From Tethya wilhelma (taxonomy: Eukaryota > Porifera > Demospongiae > Tethyida > Tethyidae): a DNA stretch of 64,000 nt. The position numbers and the translations under genes were made by a program. The stretch covers positions 13,975,950-14,039,949 of the forward strand of contig CAXIPT010000002.1 in assembly GCA_964030475.1 (NCBI GenBank), given 5' to 3'. Of the stretch, positions 1 to 11,956 are shown piece by piece; positions within the stretch are counted from its first letter, which is position 1; the number at the start of each line of letters is the position of its first letter. The notes beneath the pieces were generated by a model. The model did not search any database. It was not told where the DNA came from and worked only from the letters and a program-made list of their open reading frames with translations.

Positions 1-165
1 ATTTAATTGTGAATTTAGAAATATTGACGAACTTAAATTTGACAATTTGCAGGTGAAAATAGTGCATGCATATAGAGCAGCCAAAATACCGGCACTTATA
101 TTTTATCTTTTGCAGAGCAAACCAATTTTTTTGACTATCAATATTTCTGGCTATATGGTACATAG
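1..165. repeat. Truncated TIR element (accgtatag-type family)
   Basis: The stretch repeats the motif set of the complete element at 55928-56150: short 'atattgacg' and 'aaatttgac' blocks and a terminal 'caatatttctggctatatgg' that matches the 'caatatttccggctatacgg' end there. The other end lies outside the window. It sits 5' of the last visible WDR11 exon on the gene's minus strand, so it is probably intronic. Confidence 0.55.
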
Positions 166-328
166 TATCATTAACTAAAAAAATCTATTTTAACAATAAA
201 AGATTTTTGATACATGATAAGTATGTCAGGGCTAATAAAATAGCTAAGATAGTCCAAGGAAGTCCAGAGCAAGAAAACACTTGAGCACTTTTAGCAACAC
301 AAGTAGGAAGGCACTCACACTGCCATAC

Positions 329-2762
329 CTGGTGTAGCACTAACAGCACTAGTAGTGTGCAGTCCAGCTATACCAGGTTCAGTTGGTAATGCTGCTACAG
401 ATGAGACCTGATACAGGCTAAAACCAGTATAGGATAATGGGCAGTGGAAGTTGAGGTGAGTTATTGGGTAGAAATTGATTCATACATGTACCTACATATA
501 TACTGCAAGTGTAACGTCCCCTCCTCTCACTATTGTGTGAAAATTTACTTAAACCTCTAAAACTCACTTTAGTTGGTCTCCAGATTGTAGTTTTCTGTCC
601 AATTTATGAGGAACTTTTTTTTGTCCTGGCAGCAAGGGATTAGTTGCATCACCTGCTGTAAGGTAGAACTTTTTCCCACCACCAGTAGGCAGACGACTAG
701 GATTGAAATCACTCACAAAGATGAAACATTCACTGGACATCACTAGGAGAGAACAATTGGATAGCTGTGAGTACAAGCTACAACAGTTAAAAACTGCATA
801 ATTTTAAATATTTATCATGAGATGTGGCTTCTAGGAATCTGCTTCTCTGTCGCTCAACCAACATGAATCAATGATAGCTAGATAACGAGTTTCATTGCCA
901 GCTAATTACAAAGAATGGTAGAAGTCAGAAATGGGTAATCTGTGACGTCACATAGTGAGGTAAATTGCTGAGCTGGCCAAATTGCAAAGAGGAGCAGTGT
1001 ATGCATACATGGTTACCTTTCACTGCCCAGTTATTACTATGCAGATGCCTGTGCTTGCATGCATCTAGCAGTAAACATCAATATACTGTATAGCGGGAAA
1101 TTTTCGCAGGGGTTAACTTTTACAGTTTTTGCAGATCACAATCTATCCATGAAGGTTTTTATCTGTGAAATTTTCCATAATGTATTATACGTATGGGCTC
1201 GGACAGCTCATCCGTGAAAGTTAAATTGCAAAAATGTTTGACTAGAGACATCCGCGAAAGCTTGACACCGCAAAACTTTCACACTATACAGTACATCATA
1301 CACAAGCAAGGAACATGGCCAGTATATAGCTAAAGATAATGTGAGACTGGGCAAATTTGCCACAAACATATTGCCAAGACTCCTAGTTACTCTTGATATT
1401 GCTCCCTAAATATTTTCTCCACCCTATAGAAGATACTTACACACAAGATTCTCAAGCTGAAATGGGTTGAATGTAAATGCCAAAATTGTCTCTGCAAAGG
1501 TGAATCTGCTGACTTTGGTACCAGTGTCAGCATTCCATATGGACATAGTACTTTGACTATGCATAACAGCAATCATATCTCGGCAGGAGTCCTATTAAGT
1601 TATATGAACAACCATGTAACATGTAGAGCACAAGAATTATACTTGGCAAGCAGATGCCACTTACATTGGTATTTAACCATTGCAAATCAATGACAGGTTT
1701 TCCTCCAAGAAGAAATTCAGTCAAAATAGTTCCTTGAACAACATCCCAGATAACACACTGTGTAGTGGCATCAACTGAAGCTAGCTTTAGCATATATGGA
1801 GATGCTAGTGTATGGTGATAAGAGTCCAACATCCATCGAACCTTCAACAAGACAAAGTGAGAAATATGCTTGATAAGTCTGTCAGTACATAATGAGCGTT
1901 AAGAACAAGTTCAAGCAGTACACCCTGTGCTAGTCTACCAAGCTAGACTCTCCTTCTCAATGTGCAAAGAGAAGGCAACACTCTTACTGAGCCTTGGTCA
2001 GTTAGCTCTATCCACATTATATAGCTCAGTACAGCAGTAACCTTCCGATACATTTGCATGTGCGATACAAATTTACACAAGATCAACCAAACTTTAGTGG
2101 AGATGCTAGCAACTGCTGATAGCACCTTTTCATGAGCAAGTGGTTGCTTAACATCTAGTTTTCACCATTTATATATATGTATATATATATATATTTTTTT
2201 TTTTAATTTTTTTTTCATGTTCATTGTGCATTACACATACAGGTACTTGAAATATGGCCCTAGAAAAAGAATATCATTTTCTTGCAGCACTGTAGTGCCT
2301 ATACATCTTGTGATTGCCCACTCAGTTGTTCCTACGCAGGATATGATTAAAACTTCTTCCCAGGAAAAACAAACATGTATACTGGCTAACGTAACAAGTG
2401 CTTGCATGAGACCCACTCCATGCCACAGTGGGTACACAGTGAGTCTGACTTACTCTGGTAACATTGCCCTTGTGGTATGATAGAGTCTGGACAGGCTGGA
2501 TGTTCCTGGGGTCAATCACCACAATAGTGCTATGGCATCCATAAGCAACAAGACCTTGCCAGCCCCTAAAAATGATTGCATAGTGTGATAAATCCATGGA
2601 TCAACTGACTCACCCGGGACCCCTAATCCCTGGCCCTAGCTCTAGCCTAGTCCTAGCCCAGTCCGATATAGCTTACCAGTCAAATGCGTGCTGATTTTGC
2701 TGAGTGACGAATCCAGGAATTGTATGAGGAGATACCTTTATCTGAACACCAGCAGCAGACAT
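329..2762 (-). CDS. WDR11: WDR11 homologue, N-terminal part (WD-repeat trafficking protein)
   Basis: WDR11 is a WD40 scaffold working at the trans-Golgi with FAM91A1 in endosome-to-Golgi vesicle capture, and is linked to Hedgehog/ciliary signalling. The exons, read on the minus strand, are 2677-2762 (ATG at 2762), 2454-2565, 1665-1841, 1439/1441-1591 and 568-742, all with GT-AG borders and matching phases. The translation shows the family's opening: a short leader ending HAFDW, then GWQGLVAYGCHSTIVVID, SPYMLKLASVDATTQCVIWD, MSIWNADTGTKVSRF and FIFVSDFNPSRLPTGGGKK, which line up in order with the first blades of vertebrate WDR11. An in-phase open block at 329-417 with good splice sites is a likely sixth exon, but I do not recognise its sequence. 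The gene continues beyond base 1. It shares a 121-bp spacer with LIPT2. Confidence is high for identity and moderate for the 329-417 exon. Confidence 0.93.
1083..1293. repeat. TIR element in WDR11 intron
   Basis: The left end 'tactgtatagcgggaaattt' pairs imperfectly with the right end 'aaactttcacactatacagta'. The interior has alternating 'cgcgaaag' and 'tccgtgaaag' blocks. It belongs to the same broad family as 39161-39383 and 43768-43985. It is a non-autonomous element with no coding capacity. Confidence 0.6.
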
Positions 2763-2883
2763 TTTCCTTCAGTGTAAACCCTCAAATCTCTAGTCTCGTG
2801 AGCCAGCTAGTGGGAGGAGTCTGAGCTGCACTGACATGATCTCGATTCATGCATGCATCTATGATTCTATGATCTTATGATCT
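2763..2883. promoter_or_regulatory. Bidirectional promoter region WDR11 | LIPT2
   Basis: Only 121 bp separate the two divergent start codons (ATG 2762 on minus, ATG 2884 on plus). No TATA box is evident. The region must hold both 5' UTRs and any core promoter, so the two genes very likely share regulatory DNA. Short 'atgatct/atgatctat' direct repeats lie at about 2836-2885. Confidence 0.6.
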
Positions 2884-5800
2884 ATGGCTACTGTTCTGGT
2901 TGGAGTCAGAAGACTTGGCAGTATAGGATATTCAAAGGCACTGCTCTTGCAGGAAACACTGGCCAGCAAGTATAAAGATACTGAAGTAAGTTTTCTGCTC
3001 ATAAGAATACTCCTCTACTGCTTGACCTTTGACCTTTGACCTTTGACCTTTGCACATACACTATACTAAGGAAGTGTGTCAGGTGTGTAAGACTTGTCCC
3101 TACCTCCATAAGAACGATGTTATGTGTGTCTGGGTACTTAGCTCAACCATTGAACCAAATATTATTTTGGACCTAGAGTATTGCTAGTCCATTGCATGTA
3201 AGCAGAACATCATGGCCAGGTCTGTACTGGAAAGATATCATGTTCCTGTACCTATATTTTTAAGGCTCAGAGGGAAATTATGCATCAGTGTTGCTATATA
3301 CATGACATGAGCACATCACACTCTGCCATGGGCCTTAAATCATGCAAGGCTACCTCAATGCATTGTGTAAATTAAGGCCAAACCCTGTAGACCAACTGTT
3401 GGCATCTTATTATTGCTGCAGAATGGGAAATATGTTGGTGAGATACTGCTGTGTGAGCACCCCCCAGTTTATACATTTGGACTGAGGGAAAAACCAGATG
3501 AATTAGATGTAAAGCGATTGACAGATTTAGGTGCTGAAGTGTTTAAGGTATTTTTATCTGTGATAATTATATAGGAAAGAATATTCAGTTTTCTCTGTCC
3601 TTCATGGTCACAACCAGTCTGTGGAATGGGGAAAAAAAAAACGCTAGTAGATCCAACCACATGTATGCTCATAGGGGAATAGATTATTATCAGTTCACTA
3701 TGCCATTCTTTATAGCAAATGACACTGTTTTTAAATTTTTTTGTGTATACCTATGCTTGGGACATATTAGGTAAGACGTGGTGGACTGACTACCTTCCAT
3801 GGTCCTGGTCAGCTTGTCTGCTACCCGATCCTCAACTTAAGATCGCTTCAGGTATAAGCTAGTACTAGCAGGATCTCTGTGGTGGCCTCCCCCCTCACAC
3901 CCTATGGTGTGCACCTACTGGCTTGTATTATACAACTAGTTTTGGTTTACAGTTATTATTTTTTACGTGTTCATTAAACTTTAGATTGGTGTAAAGAAAT
4001 ATTTTCATTTCTTGGAAGAAGCTGTAATAGCTACACTGACCAATTTTGGTGTATTTGGCTACACAACAGACCAATATGGTGTATGGGTGAAGGATATTTT
4101 GGGCAATGAACGAAAAATCTGTGCATTGGGTGAGTGTAGTGCATACTGTATAGTGGAAGATTTTTGTTGGTAAAATGTACATAGCAAACAGAAATTTTTG
4201 TGTAGTTAAAATTAATTGCTTTCATACACACAGCACTCACTTCTATTGTATAATGTACAGACGTTTGAATTTGGTATCACATGTATTTAAATGGCTACAG
4301 ATAATGCGATGTTTGCATCGTACAAAAATTTCTTGCAATACAGTAGTTTAGAATTTTAGTTTATTATAAGACTCCTATTTCAGGAGGGATGTAGGTGGGG
4401 TAGTAATAGTTATTACCGTGAAAATGTAAATAAGGTGATCGAAGGTATATTAATTTTGGCCATGAACAAAGCATTCACTATGACCTCTGAATATGATACT
4501 TGAACTATACCGCTCAAAAATAGCTTCAACAGGGCTTATCTCACAAATGGGCTTATCTGTTAGTTGTTTTGAATGACATCTATCTTGTACACCAGCCCCC
4601 ACGTGTCAATGGTCGATACTCTTCGAATAATACATGTATTATGTAAACTCTAATTATGGTCAACTCAAGCTTCTAGCTGTTATTTCTCTCTCATTTCTAT
4701 GAATTAAGAGCCTATATCAGATGNCATGTATGCTCATAGGGGAATAGATTATTATCAGTTCACTATGCCATTCTTTATAGCAAATGACACTGTTTTTAAA
4801 TTTTTTTGTGTATACCTATGCTTGGGACATATTAGGTAAGACGTGGTGGACTGACTACCTTCCATGGTCCTGGTCAGCTTGTCTGCTACCCGATCCTCAA
4901 CTTAAGATCGCTTCAGGTATAAGCTAGTACTAGCAGGATCTCTGTGGTGGCCTCCCCCCTCACACCCTATGGTGTGCACCTACTGGCTTGTATTATACAA
5001 CTAGTTTTGGTTTACAGTTATTATTTTTTACGTGTTCATTAAACTTTAGATTGGTGTAAAGAAATATTTTCATTTCTTGGAAGAAGCTGTAATAGCTACA
5101 CTGACCAATTTTGGTGTATTTGGCTACACAACAGACCAATATGGTGTATGGGTGAAGGATATTTTGGGCAATGAACGAAAAATCTGTGCATTGGGTGAGT
5201 GTAGTGCATACTGTATAGTGGAAGATTTTTGTTGGTAAAATGTACATAGCAAACAGAAATTTTTGTGTAGTTAAAATTAATTGCTTTCATACACACAGCA
5301 CTCACTTCTATTGTATAATGTACAGACGTTTGAATTTGGTATCACATGTATTTAAATGGCTACAGATAATGCGATGTTTGCATCGTACAAAAATTTCTTG
5401 CAATACAGTAGTTTAGAATTTTAGTTTATTATAAGACTCCTATTTCAGGAGGGATGTAGGTGGGGTAGTAATAGTTATTACCGTGAAAATGTAAATAAGG
5501 TGATCGAAGGTATATTAATTTTGGCCATGAACAAAGCATTCACTATGACCTCTGAATATGATACTTGAACTATACCGCTCAAAAATAGCTTCAACAGGGC
5601 TTATCTCACAAATGGGCTTATCTGTTAGTTGTTTTGAATGACATCTATCTTGTACACCAGCCCCCACGTGTCAATGGTCGATACTCTTCGAATAATACAT
5701 GTATTATGTAAACTCTAATTATGGTCAACTCAAGCTTCTAGCTGTTATTTCTCTCTCATTTCTATGAATTAAGAGCCTATATCAGATGCACAGACCACAT

Positions 5801-7393
5801 TTCCATGTGGCAAAATATTTCAAAATTCTGCTTACTCTTAAAAAGGATATGTACTAAGTCTTGCATATGATAATGGATTGTATCTCGCAAAAAACTTAAG
5901 TGTTGGTTGTATACAAAGTACTACAACTCCTACAAGTTTGAGCATTTAGTTATTTTGCTCAATGTATGGATTTGAGTGGTAGTTCAAGTAATTTTGGGCT
6001 AACTCATACAGATTTGAGTGACAGATCATCCCAAAAAACAGGCCTAACTCATATGGATTCCCATGATAGTTGTACTAGCATAATTATTCAGAGGTCCTCA
6101 GTTACTACATGGCTAACCTACACAACTAGCAACATCATTCCTTTGCTACATGCATGGCTAAAAGCTATCGACTCACAATTCAGTAATATACAGCTAATTC
6201 TGCGGAACTACTTTGTCCTTGGCCCAATCTACTAGCCTTGTTCCCAGGCTAGCTCCCTCCTCACATAATTATATTTTCTTTGCAAATAAGGAGAAAATAT
6301 ACATGAGGGAGGGGCCTGGCCTGCCTATATCAGCCCAATCCACATTCTCTGCGCCATTAAGGCCCGGGTCACCAGTGAAACTCATTAAAATTTCACAATG
6401 TTATGTATCTTATTTTTCAATCACACATTATTGTATGGTGAATGTTAATAAATTAATGTAAAGTATAGCCCTTACTTAACATTTTGTTAAAGTTGTGAAA
6501 CCACAACATGAATATTCAAGGATTTAACCAACTTTCAAATTTACCTATTAATTAATAAACACCTAATTAAACGCTATAGTAGGACTGTTGCCATGGTAAC
6601 CAAATTTTTATGACAAAATCTGAAGATTATAAACTTGATTTTAAGCAGAGGATTTTTTATACGTCGTTGCTATGGAGAGATATTGCCATTTTTACCGAAT
6701 TTTACGCATAATTTTAGTGTGCCTTAAATGGAAAGTGCTCCATAACTCACTATGGCAATGAGTTATTAAAAAATCCTCCGCTAAAAATTAATATTTTGAT
6801 GCCATAAGTATGTCAAAAATTTTTGGTTGCCATGGCAACAATCCTTAATTGCCATTTAATTAAAACGTTAATAAAATGAATATTAATTAGGTCACATGAC
6901 CAAACAATTTTGTAAAAAGTTCAGGAATGATACAAGATTATTCGTCTTTGTTTCCATGGTGATAGTGCGTTCCGTTAGTACGTTATTCAAATTTTGCATA
7001 AAATTTTGCCTTAATTAGTTACTATATGTGACCCAGGCCTTAATAGCGCTGAGTTGCATGGACACATGGTATATATACTGATCATGATATATAGTTTATA
7101 GCATTGAGATCCGTGAACTTACAGGCTATATTGTATGGACTTTCATGACATTGTATGTTTCCATATCTACTGTAGGTATCCAAGTCAGACGTGGAGTGTC
7201 TTTCCATGGACTTGGATTGAACTGCAACACTGAATTGTCTTGGTTCAGAAATATTAAACCATGTGGTGACCTTAATGGAGCAGTTACATCACTGACTGAA
7301 GTCTGTTGTCAAGAGATAAAACCACTAACTGTTGAGTCAATGCTAGTTGATAACTTGGCAACAACAATAGGATTTCATTTGGATCAGCAATAA
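2884..7393 (+). CDS. LIPT2: Octanoyl-[acyl-carrier] transferase, mitochondrial lipoylation (LIPT2)
   Basis: LIPT2 (LipB family) moves octanoate from mitochondrial ACP to the H protein of the glycine cleavage system, the first step of lipoate synthesis. The exons are 2884-2985, 3422-3547, 3771-3851, 3985-4129 and 7176-7393 (TAA), with all phases consistent, giving about 223 residues, the usual family size. Diagnostic stretches are LLCEHPPVYTFGLR, RRGGLTTFHGPGQLVCYPI, the ERKICALG segment carrying the family's catalytic Lys, and LNCNTELSWFRNIKPCG carrying the catalytic Cys. As assembled, exons 3 and 4 occur twice because of the 1065-bp repeat at 3660-5788; the second copies would be 4836-4916 and 5050-5194. 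Using both copies would insert a repeated GGLTTFHGPGQ block and is unlikely to be real. It is divergent from WDR11 and tail-to-tail with STUB1. Confidence 0.95.
3023..3052. repeat. Tandem 7-bp repeat (tgacctt) in LIPT2 intron 1
   Basis: Four head-to-tail copies of 'tgacctt' lie 37 bp after the exon 1 donor. Read on the minus strand, each overlap gives AGGTCAAAGGTCA, the DR1 binding pattern of HNF4/RXR-type nuclear receptors. Function is unproven. Confidence 0.75.
3660..4723. repeat. First copy of an exact 1064-bp tandem duplication
   Basis: This segment is repeated at 4725-5788 with offset 1065, and I found no differences at the positions I compared. It contains LIPT2 exons 3 and 4 with their introns. 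The two copies are separated by a single N at 4724, so this is most simply two overlapping contig ends that were not merged. Confidence 0.9.
4725..5788. repeat. Second copy of the duplication (probable assembly overlap)
   Basis: It is identical to 3660-4723, including intron sequence, which would be expected to drift if the duplication were old. It carries duplicate LIPT2 exons at 4836-4916 and 5050-5194. The flank after 5788 is the unique continuation of the gene. Confidence 0.9.
6480..7030. repeat. Large imperfect inverted repeat in LIPT2 last intron
   Basis: The two arms share 'gttgccatggtaacca' (about 6590) and its complement 'tggttgccatggcaac' (about 6825), together with 'gaggattttttat' and 'aaaaaatcctccgct' nearer the centre. 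The arms are diverged. It looks like a palindromic non-autonomous element. No coding sequence is seen in the 4.9-7.1 kb intron interval. Confidence 0.55.
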
Positions 7394-7568
7394 TCATGTT
7401 GGTTTTTATTACTCACATCATTCTCAGGCAGAAAGTTAGACTACAATAATTTTTCAGTATTAACATTATGAGAAATCATGGGACATAATAGTAATTATTT
7501 TATTAGCAATATAATAAACCATTAATTAATTAGTTATTATGACAACAAAACAGTGAATAATATTGATG

Positions 7569-10500
7569 TTAGTACTGCTCAACCCATTCATTTTTTGACA
7601 CAAAATCGTCAATAACGTCTTTCATTGCAAGGTTAGGAATGAGTTGATCTTGAGTAAGTTCTTGCCTTGTAACAGGATCAAAATGACCAACTCTCTAAAA
7701 GATCATATATTATATTATATACAATATCATAAACTATAATATGCCCCCTAAATGACAAACCTGTAGATGGTCTTCAATATCCTTGCGATCATATCTTATT
7801 ACATGTAGTCAAGAATATAAGTTATGTTACTACAGTTGACACGCCATGCTCTATGGTATATAAGAGTGTAAATACTCCTGCTATCATCAGTAGTGGTGAG
7901 AGGTCATGCAGTTACAACAAACATGCGCATTACTCAAAAGACGCAAATAAGATACGTAATTCCACTAGGAGTGATGTAAGGATCTGTCATTAGGTCAAAG
8001 CTAATCTTCCCACAAAGATAATCTGGGACTTCTCTGAACTACAGAAACTCACAATAATAATACTGAAGATGAAAATAAAGACAGTACCTTTTGTGTTTCA
8101 TCAGCCTTCTCAAATACACTGTGTAATTGCAATAATTTACTTTCCTGAAGCAAAATAAATTAATCACTGTAAAGGATAGATGAAATACCGTAACAACGGT
8201 ACTCTTACACAGTCTTTGTGCAGCCTTTTCACTTCAAACTCTGTTTCATCAGCAGATAAGGTAACATCAAGCCTTGAAATTTGCCTGGAAATTAAAAGAA
8301 ATTTATTTCTACTCTGACTCTCAACTTAGTTGGTCATCATATAGCACACAAGAATAATGTCAAAATTAAATCTGTATGTATGAGGCAATTATTCTACCGA
8401 TCTCTGTCTTCAGTAAGAAGCTTTGCCAAATGAGCATGAAACGTATTTTCTTGTTTTAACCGGTTTTCTTCAACAGAAATCCATTTCTACAAAAAAACCC
8501 ATGATATACAATAAACATTGTAATGATCTTGATACATTTGAGGACAGAGTTAACGTAATACCTTTCTCTTGGCAACTCTGATTGCACTGGTTATGTCTTC
8601 CCCAAAGTTTTTCTGTTGCCTTTTTGCAAGTTCATATGCTATGACGATGATAATCAAACAATTACTCTAGATATAAATATGGACAAATCTGAGTGCTTAG
8701 GGTAGAGAATTACGAGCTGACCAGGCCTTATGTGGAAAGGCATGGATACAATCAAGGCTAGTGTTTCAGTGTAATATACATAGTTCAGGCAACCATGTAG
8801 CCATTTATTTCAAGCTTCCCCATTGTCCCACAAGAATTTACTACTATTGCAACACAATCATGTCAACATCTTGTACCTGTATGTAGTGAAGCTAACGCAT
8901 CATCATACTTCTGCAATTCCACAAATGCCTTTCCCATCAAAAAATGAGCCTTAATCATGGATGGCTGCAACTGAATGGCCCTTTGACAATCCTCAACTAC
9001 TTGAGTCCACATTCCCATCTTTACATAACACAAAGCTCTATTTGTAAACAGAGCAGGGGTATTTGGTTCTTCCACCTGTAATGTGTGTTCATGTATCAGT
9101 TACAAGTGTGTATACTCAAAGCTAGCATGAACCACTTTGCACATTGTGTACTATTATTGTACTTAAGTATATTTGTACTGTACATAATGGGTATAAAAGT
9201 GTGTTTGACTAGGAAAAGTAGTCACTGTATGCACTCTGAACTTCCAAAGAACTATCTTGCATGCAAGTAAGGGCGAGTTCACATACACTGCATTGCATTG
9301 CATAATGTACTTTTGATTGGCAAAACAGCAACGCAACGCAACATTGACACAGACTTTAGAAATTGTTCTAAGTATTGCGTTTGACATGTTGCATTGCAGC
9401 ATTTTTGCACACAAATAATTTTTACGTGACGAATTTAAATGCAATGCAACGGGTAGTTATGTGAACTCACCTTAAGAGTCATTCTCTCTGAATTCGCTCA
9501 GCTGTCACTTAAACAAGAATATATAAGATTCTAACAATTACTCAAGACTGCTAAAGCTGAGGCTTATGCTGCATGAGCTACACTTGGAACTGATGTCAGC
9601 TACGTAGGTTATTGTACACAAATTTACTAAGAAAGACCAGACATAATTTATATACAAGTACTATACATATAAATGTAGATGACAACACTAGAGTTCATTT
9701 TCTCACTAGTCTTTGATGCTAGCAGTTGAATTGTACACAGGTTTACTTGCTGGAAGAAAGTAATCAGGGCAGCCACCTTGAGTTGAACCATAGGGGTAGA
9801 ACTAGGCCTATTACTATAGTATTTTATCATAAAAGGTCTGCTTTATACTAATCTCCACCACAAACTTGTCTAAAGACAAAATATACGATTAGACCATGGC
9901 TTAAACTGGTAGAATTCGCTCAGTTTTGCTCTACTGCCAAAAACTTGTAAGTTATCAATGTGAAAGTCTTCGATTAGCAGCTCAGTTCTCACTATGAAAG
10001 GGTGGCCACTCACATGCTCTGTACTTCAACCTGCATCTGGAGTCATAGCGAGTCATAGCAAGGTCACATGATCTTAAAGTTTTCATAATTATTGTTATTG
10101 TATTGTTACCAGACTGGGTCCCAGTGCAAAATAAGCCATAAATATAATGTATTCACTAGAGTTTTCATTTGTTTTGCCATAATATCAGCCAATATAAGTG
10201 CCACTTAATAGCAATTTTCATGTACATTCTGTTAGCGCCAGACTAAAATTTCCCATTAAGAATATCAACATTTGTCTCACACTATTTGGTTACTTGTCTA
10301 CGTTGTATTGATGATTGTATACATGCTTGGATAGTCTAGGCAATTTAAACTTTCTTAGCTCAGGTAAAAGCAAATTGATTTTAATCCATGATCACAGAAT
10401 ACTTCATACTATTTCGGTCAATTAAATTCTACAGTTCATGTAGGCTACTTTCAGTCTTGATCTCTAGCTTAGGCTCTACGTGGCTATATCAAACAATCTA

Positions 10501-11645
10501 CCTTTAGCTCACATAGCATCCAACTAAAAATGCCTTAGTTCTATCAGGTATTACTAACAGAATACATATTGAACAGACGAAGTCCTCAGCTCAGGTTCTA
10601 ATAAATTTGGTCCAGGATGACAGAATTCTCAGAAAACATGGACAAAACTTGCAGTGACAGATAGAAGTATGTAGTGAGCACAAAGAGTGGTCACTCCTAT
10701 GAATACCAGGAGTACTTCCACCTACGACCATGGTCAAGCTGAAGTCAAGAGGCCAATGCCTCACCATCAACTGCTAAATCTCACATGGACAGTTGACCAT
10801 CATCTTATCCTACAGTTGTAGATGCAATTAAGGCTTTGCCTTATTATTAGCACCAAGCACACATTTTGAATCATTTTTGTTTTCTTTGTGGAGGGGGTGT
10901 GAAGGAGGACTTAAATAATACGGCATAACAATCCCAGGCTCCTTGACCCAGGCTCTCTCCTTGTGAATATTACACATTGAAAAATAGAAAGGGAGAGAAT
11001 CTGATACGCGAAATCACCTGAATAGTGTAGCATGATATTGTAGAAAAATCATTACATAAACCAAGCAGTAGTGATTTCCATATGCACCATACTTGCATCT
11101 GCGACTGTGGTCAAAATTTGACCATGCAAGAATACAGTTTGACCCTTAACAATTTTGACTGTTGACCAGGACTAAAATTTCGTTTGGATCATTGACCATC
11201 ATCTTGACCACGGTCACAGATGCAAGTACAGAGCATATTGATATTCGAGTCACCACCCCTTGACAGACGCAAACTGTACAAACTCTCCGTACTGTCTCTC
11301 TTAGGGCAACGTCATTCTTGTGATTTCCCGTACCAGGCTCTCTCCCTTCCTATTTTTCAGCGTGTAACATTCCTAGGGAGAAAGCTAGGGGAATGAAGCT
11401 AGGTCTGGCCTAATTGGTGGACAAGTTACAACATGTGTAATACTACAGCACCAGGTACATTGTACATGCTCCTGTGGGCAAGGGAATTGTCACTAAACGA
11501 AATTTATCAAATATTGCAACTCAAGATCATTCATTCAGTTATCTGTTGATTTCTTACTTACAATCGCCTTTGAATAGCAAGAGAGTGCCTGCTCAAACTT
11601 CCTTTCAGAGAAGTAACGATTGCCTGACTCTATTGAAGCGTTCAT
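7569..11645 (-). CDS. STUB1: CHIP: TPR-U-box E3 ubiquitin ligase and Hsp70/Hsp90 co-chaperone (STUB1)
   Basis: STUB1/CHIP binds the C-terminal EEVD of Hsp70/Hsp90 through its TPRs and ubiquitinates chaperone clients through its U-box, in the cytosol. The exons on the minus strand are 11562-11645 (ATG 11645), 8877-9075, 8562-8638, 8398-8486, 8209-8284, 8088-8144, 7956-8038, 7761-7794 and 7569-7694 (TAA), totalling 825 nt and 274 residues (human 303). TPR motifs ([31 protein letters not shown]) fill residues 1-95. A helical middle follows ([19 protein letters not shown]). The U-box starts near residue 195 with [19 protein letters not shown] and ends [20 protein letters not shown], then VEQY at the C-terminus. 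The N-terminal extension is shorter than in vertebrates. The first intron is unusually large (about 2.5 kb) and full of repeats. It is head-to-head with MGAT2. Confidence 0.96.
9271..9472. mobile_element. 202-bp TIR element (MITE)
   Basis: The left end 'gcgagttcacatacactgca' mirrors the right end '...ttatgtgaactcacc', and inner 'gcattgcat' blocks face 'atgcaatgc' blocks. The flanks suggest a TAA/TTAA-type target ('taagg' left, 'ccttaa' right). It has no coding capacity. Confidence 0.7.
10951..11393. mobile_element. TIR element with about 65-bp arms
   Basis: The left arm runs from 'aggctctctccttgtgaata' through 'ttgaaaaatagaaagggaga' to 'cgaaatcac'. The right arm is its diverged complement ('gtgatttcccgtaccaggct' through 'cctatttttcagcg'). 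A second element (11091-11227) lies inside it. Confidence 0.65.
11091..11227. mobile_element. Nested MITE, ends acttgcatctgcgac
   Basis: The left end 'cttgcatctgcgactgtggt' pairs with the right end 'accacggtcacagatgcaag'. The interior repeats 'ttgacc' many times. Related ends occur at 17024-17952, at about 10720 and at about 57360, so this is a family. It is inserted in the element at 10951-11393. Confidence 0.7.
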
Positions 11646-11956
11646 GATGACGATAGTGACCTGGGCATTAATTAGAACGTCAGGTGTTTAATAAATATTA
11701 AAATTTGTCGACGTGTGCAAGTCGACTCACTTGACAGTCTTTGGTTTTATCATAGATCATATGGTTTTATACTGTCAGACGTAATTATAACTATAATATT
11801 AACCCAAGACGTTTTGGACAAAAGAGGTAAGTACAATAATATTTGTCATGTTCGGTTTATAGATTATTTGTTTCTAGCTCATTTGTTTCTTCTATGATTT
11901 GTTTGTACAACATGGGTCATCCTTGTCACTTTAGGTGTATTTATGAAACAACTAGT
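11646..11956. promoter_or_regulatory. Bidirectional promoter region STUB1 | MGAT2
   Basis: 311 bp lie between the divergent start codons (ATG 11645 minus; ATG 11957 plus, or 198 bp if an upstream in-frame start near 11843 is used). No clear TATA box is seen. Both genes' 5' UTRs must lie here. Confidence 0.5.

Larger units (their letters stand above)
9076..11561. other. STUB1 intron 1, repeat-filled, no gene seen
   Basis: This 2.5-kb intron has no convincing exon on either strand. It holds the TIR elements at 9271-9472, 10951-11393 and the nested 11091-11227, a stretch at 9207-9225 resembling the 15856 element end, and otherwise unremarkable AT-rich sequence. Confidence 0.6.

Noticed and set aside
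4836..5194. Genuine duplicated LIPT2 exons giving a longer enzyme
   Set aside because: Copies look identical including introns and are separated by an N; the single-copy model gives the normal family length.
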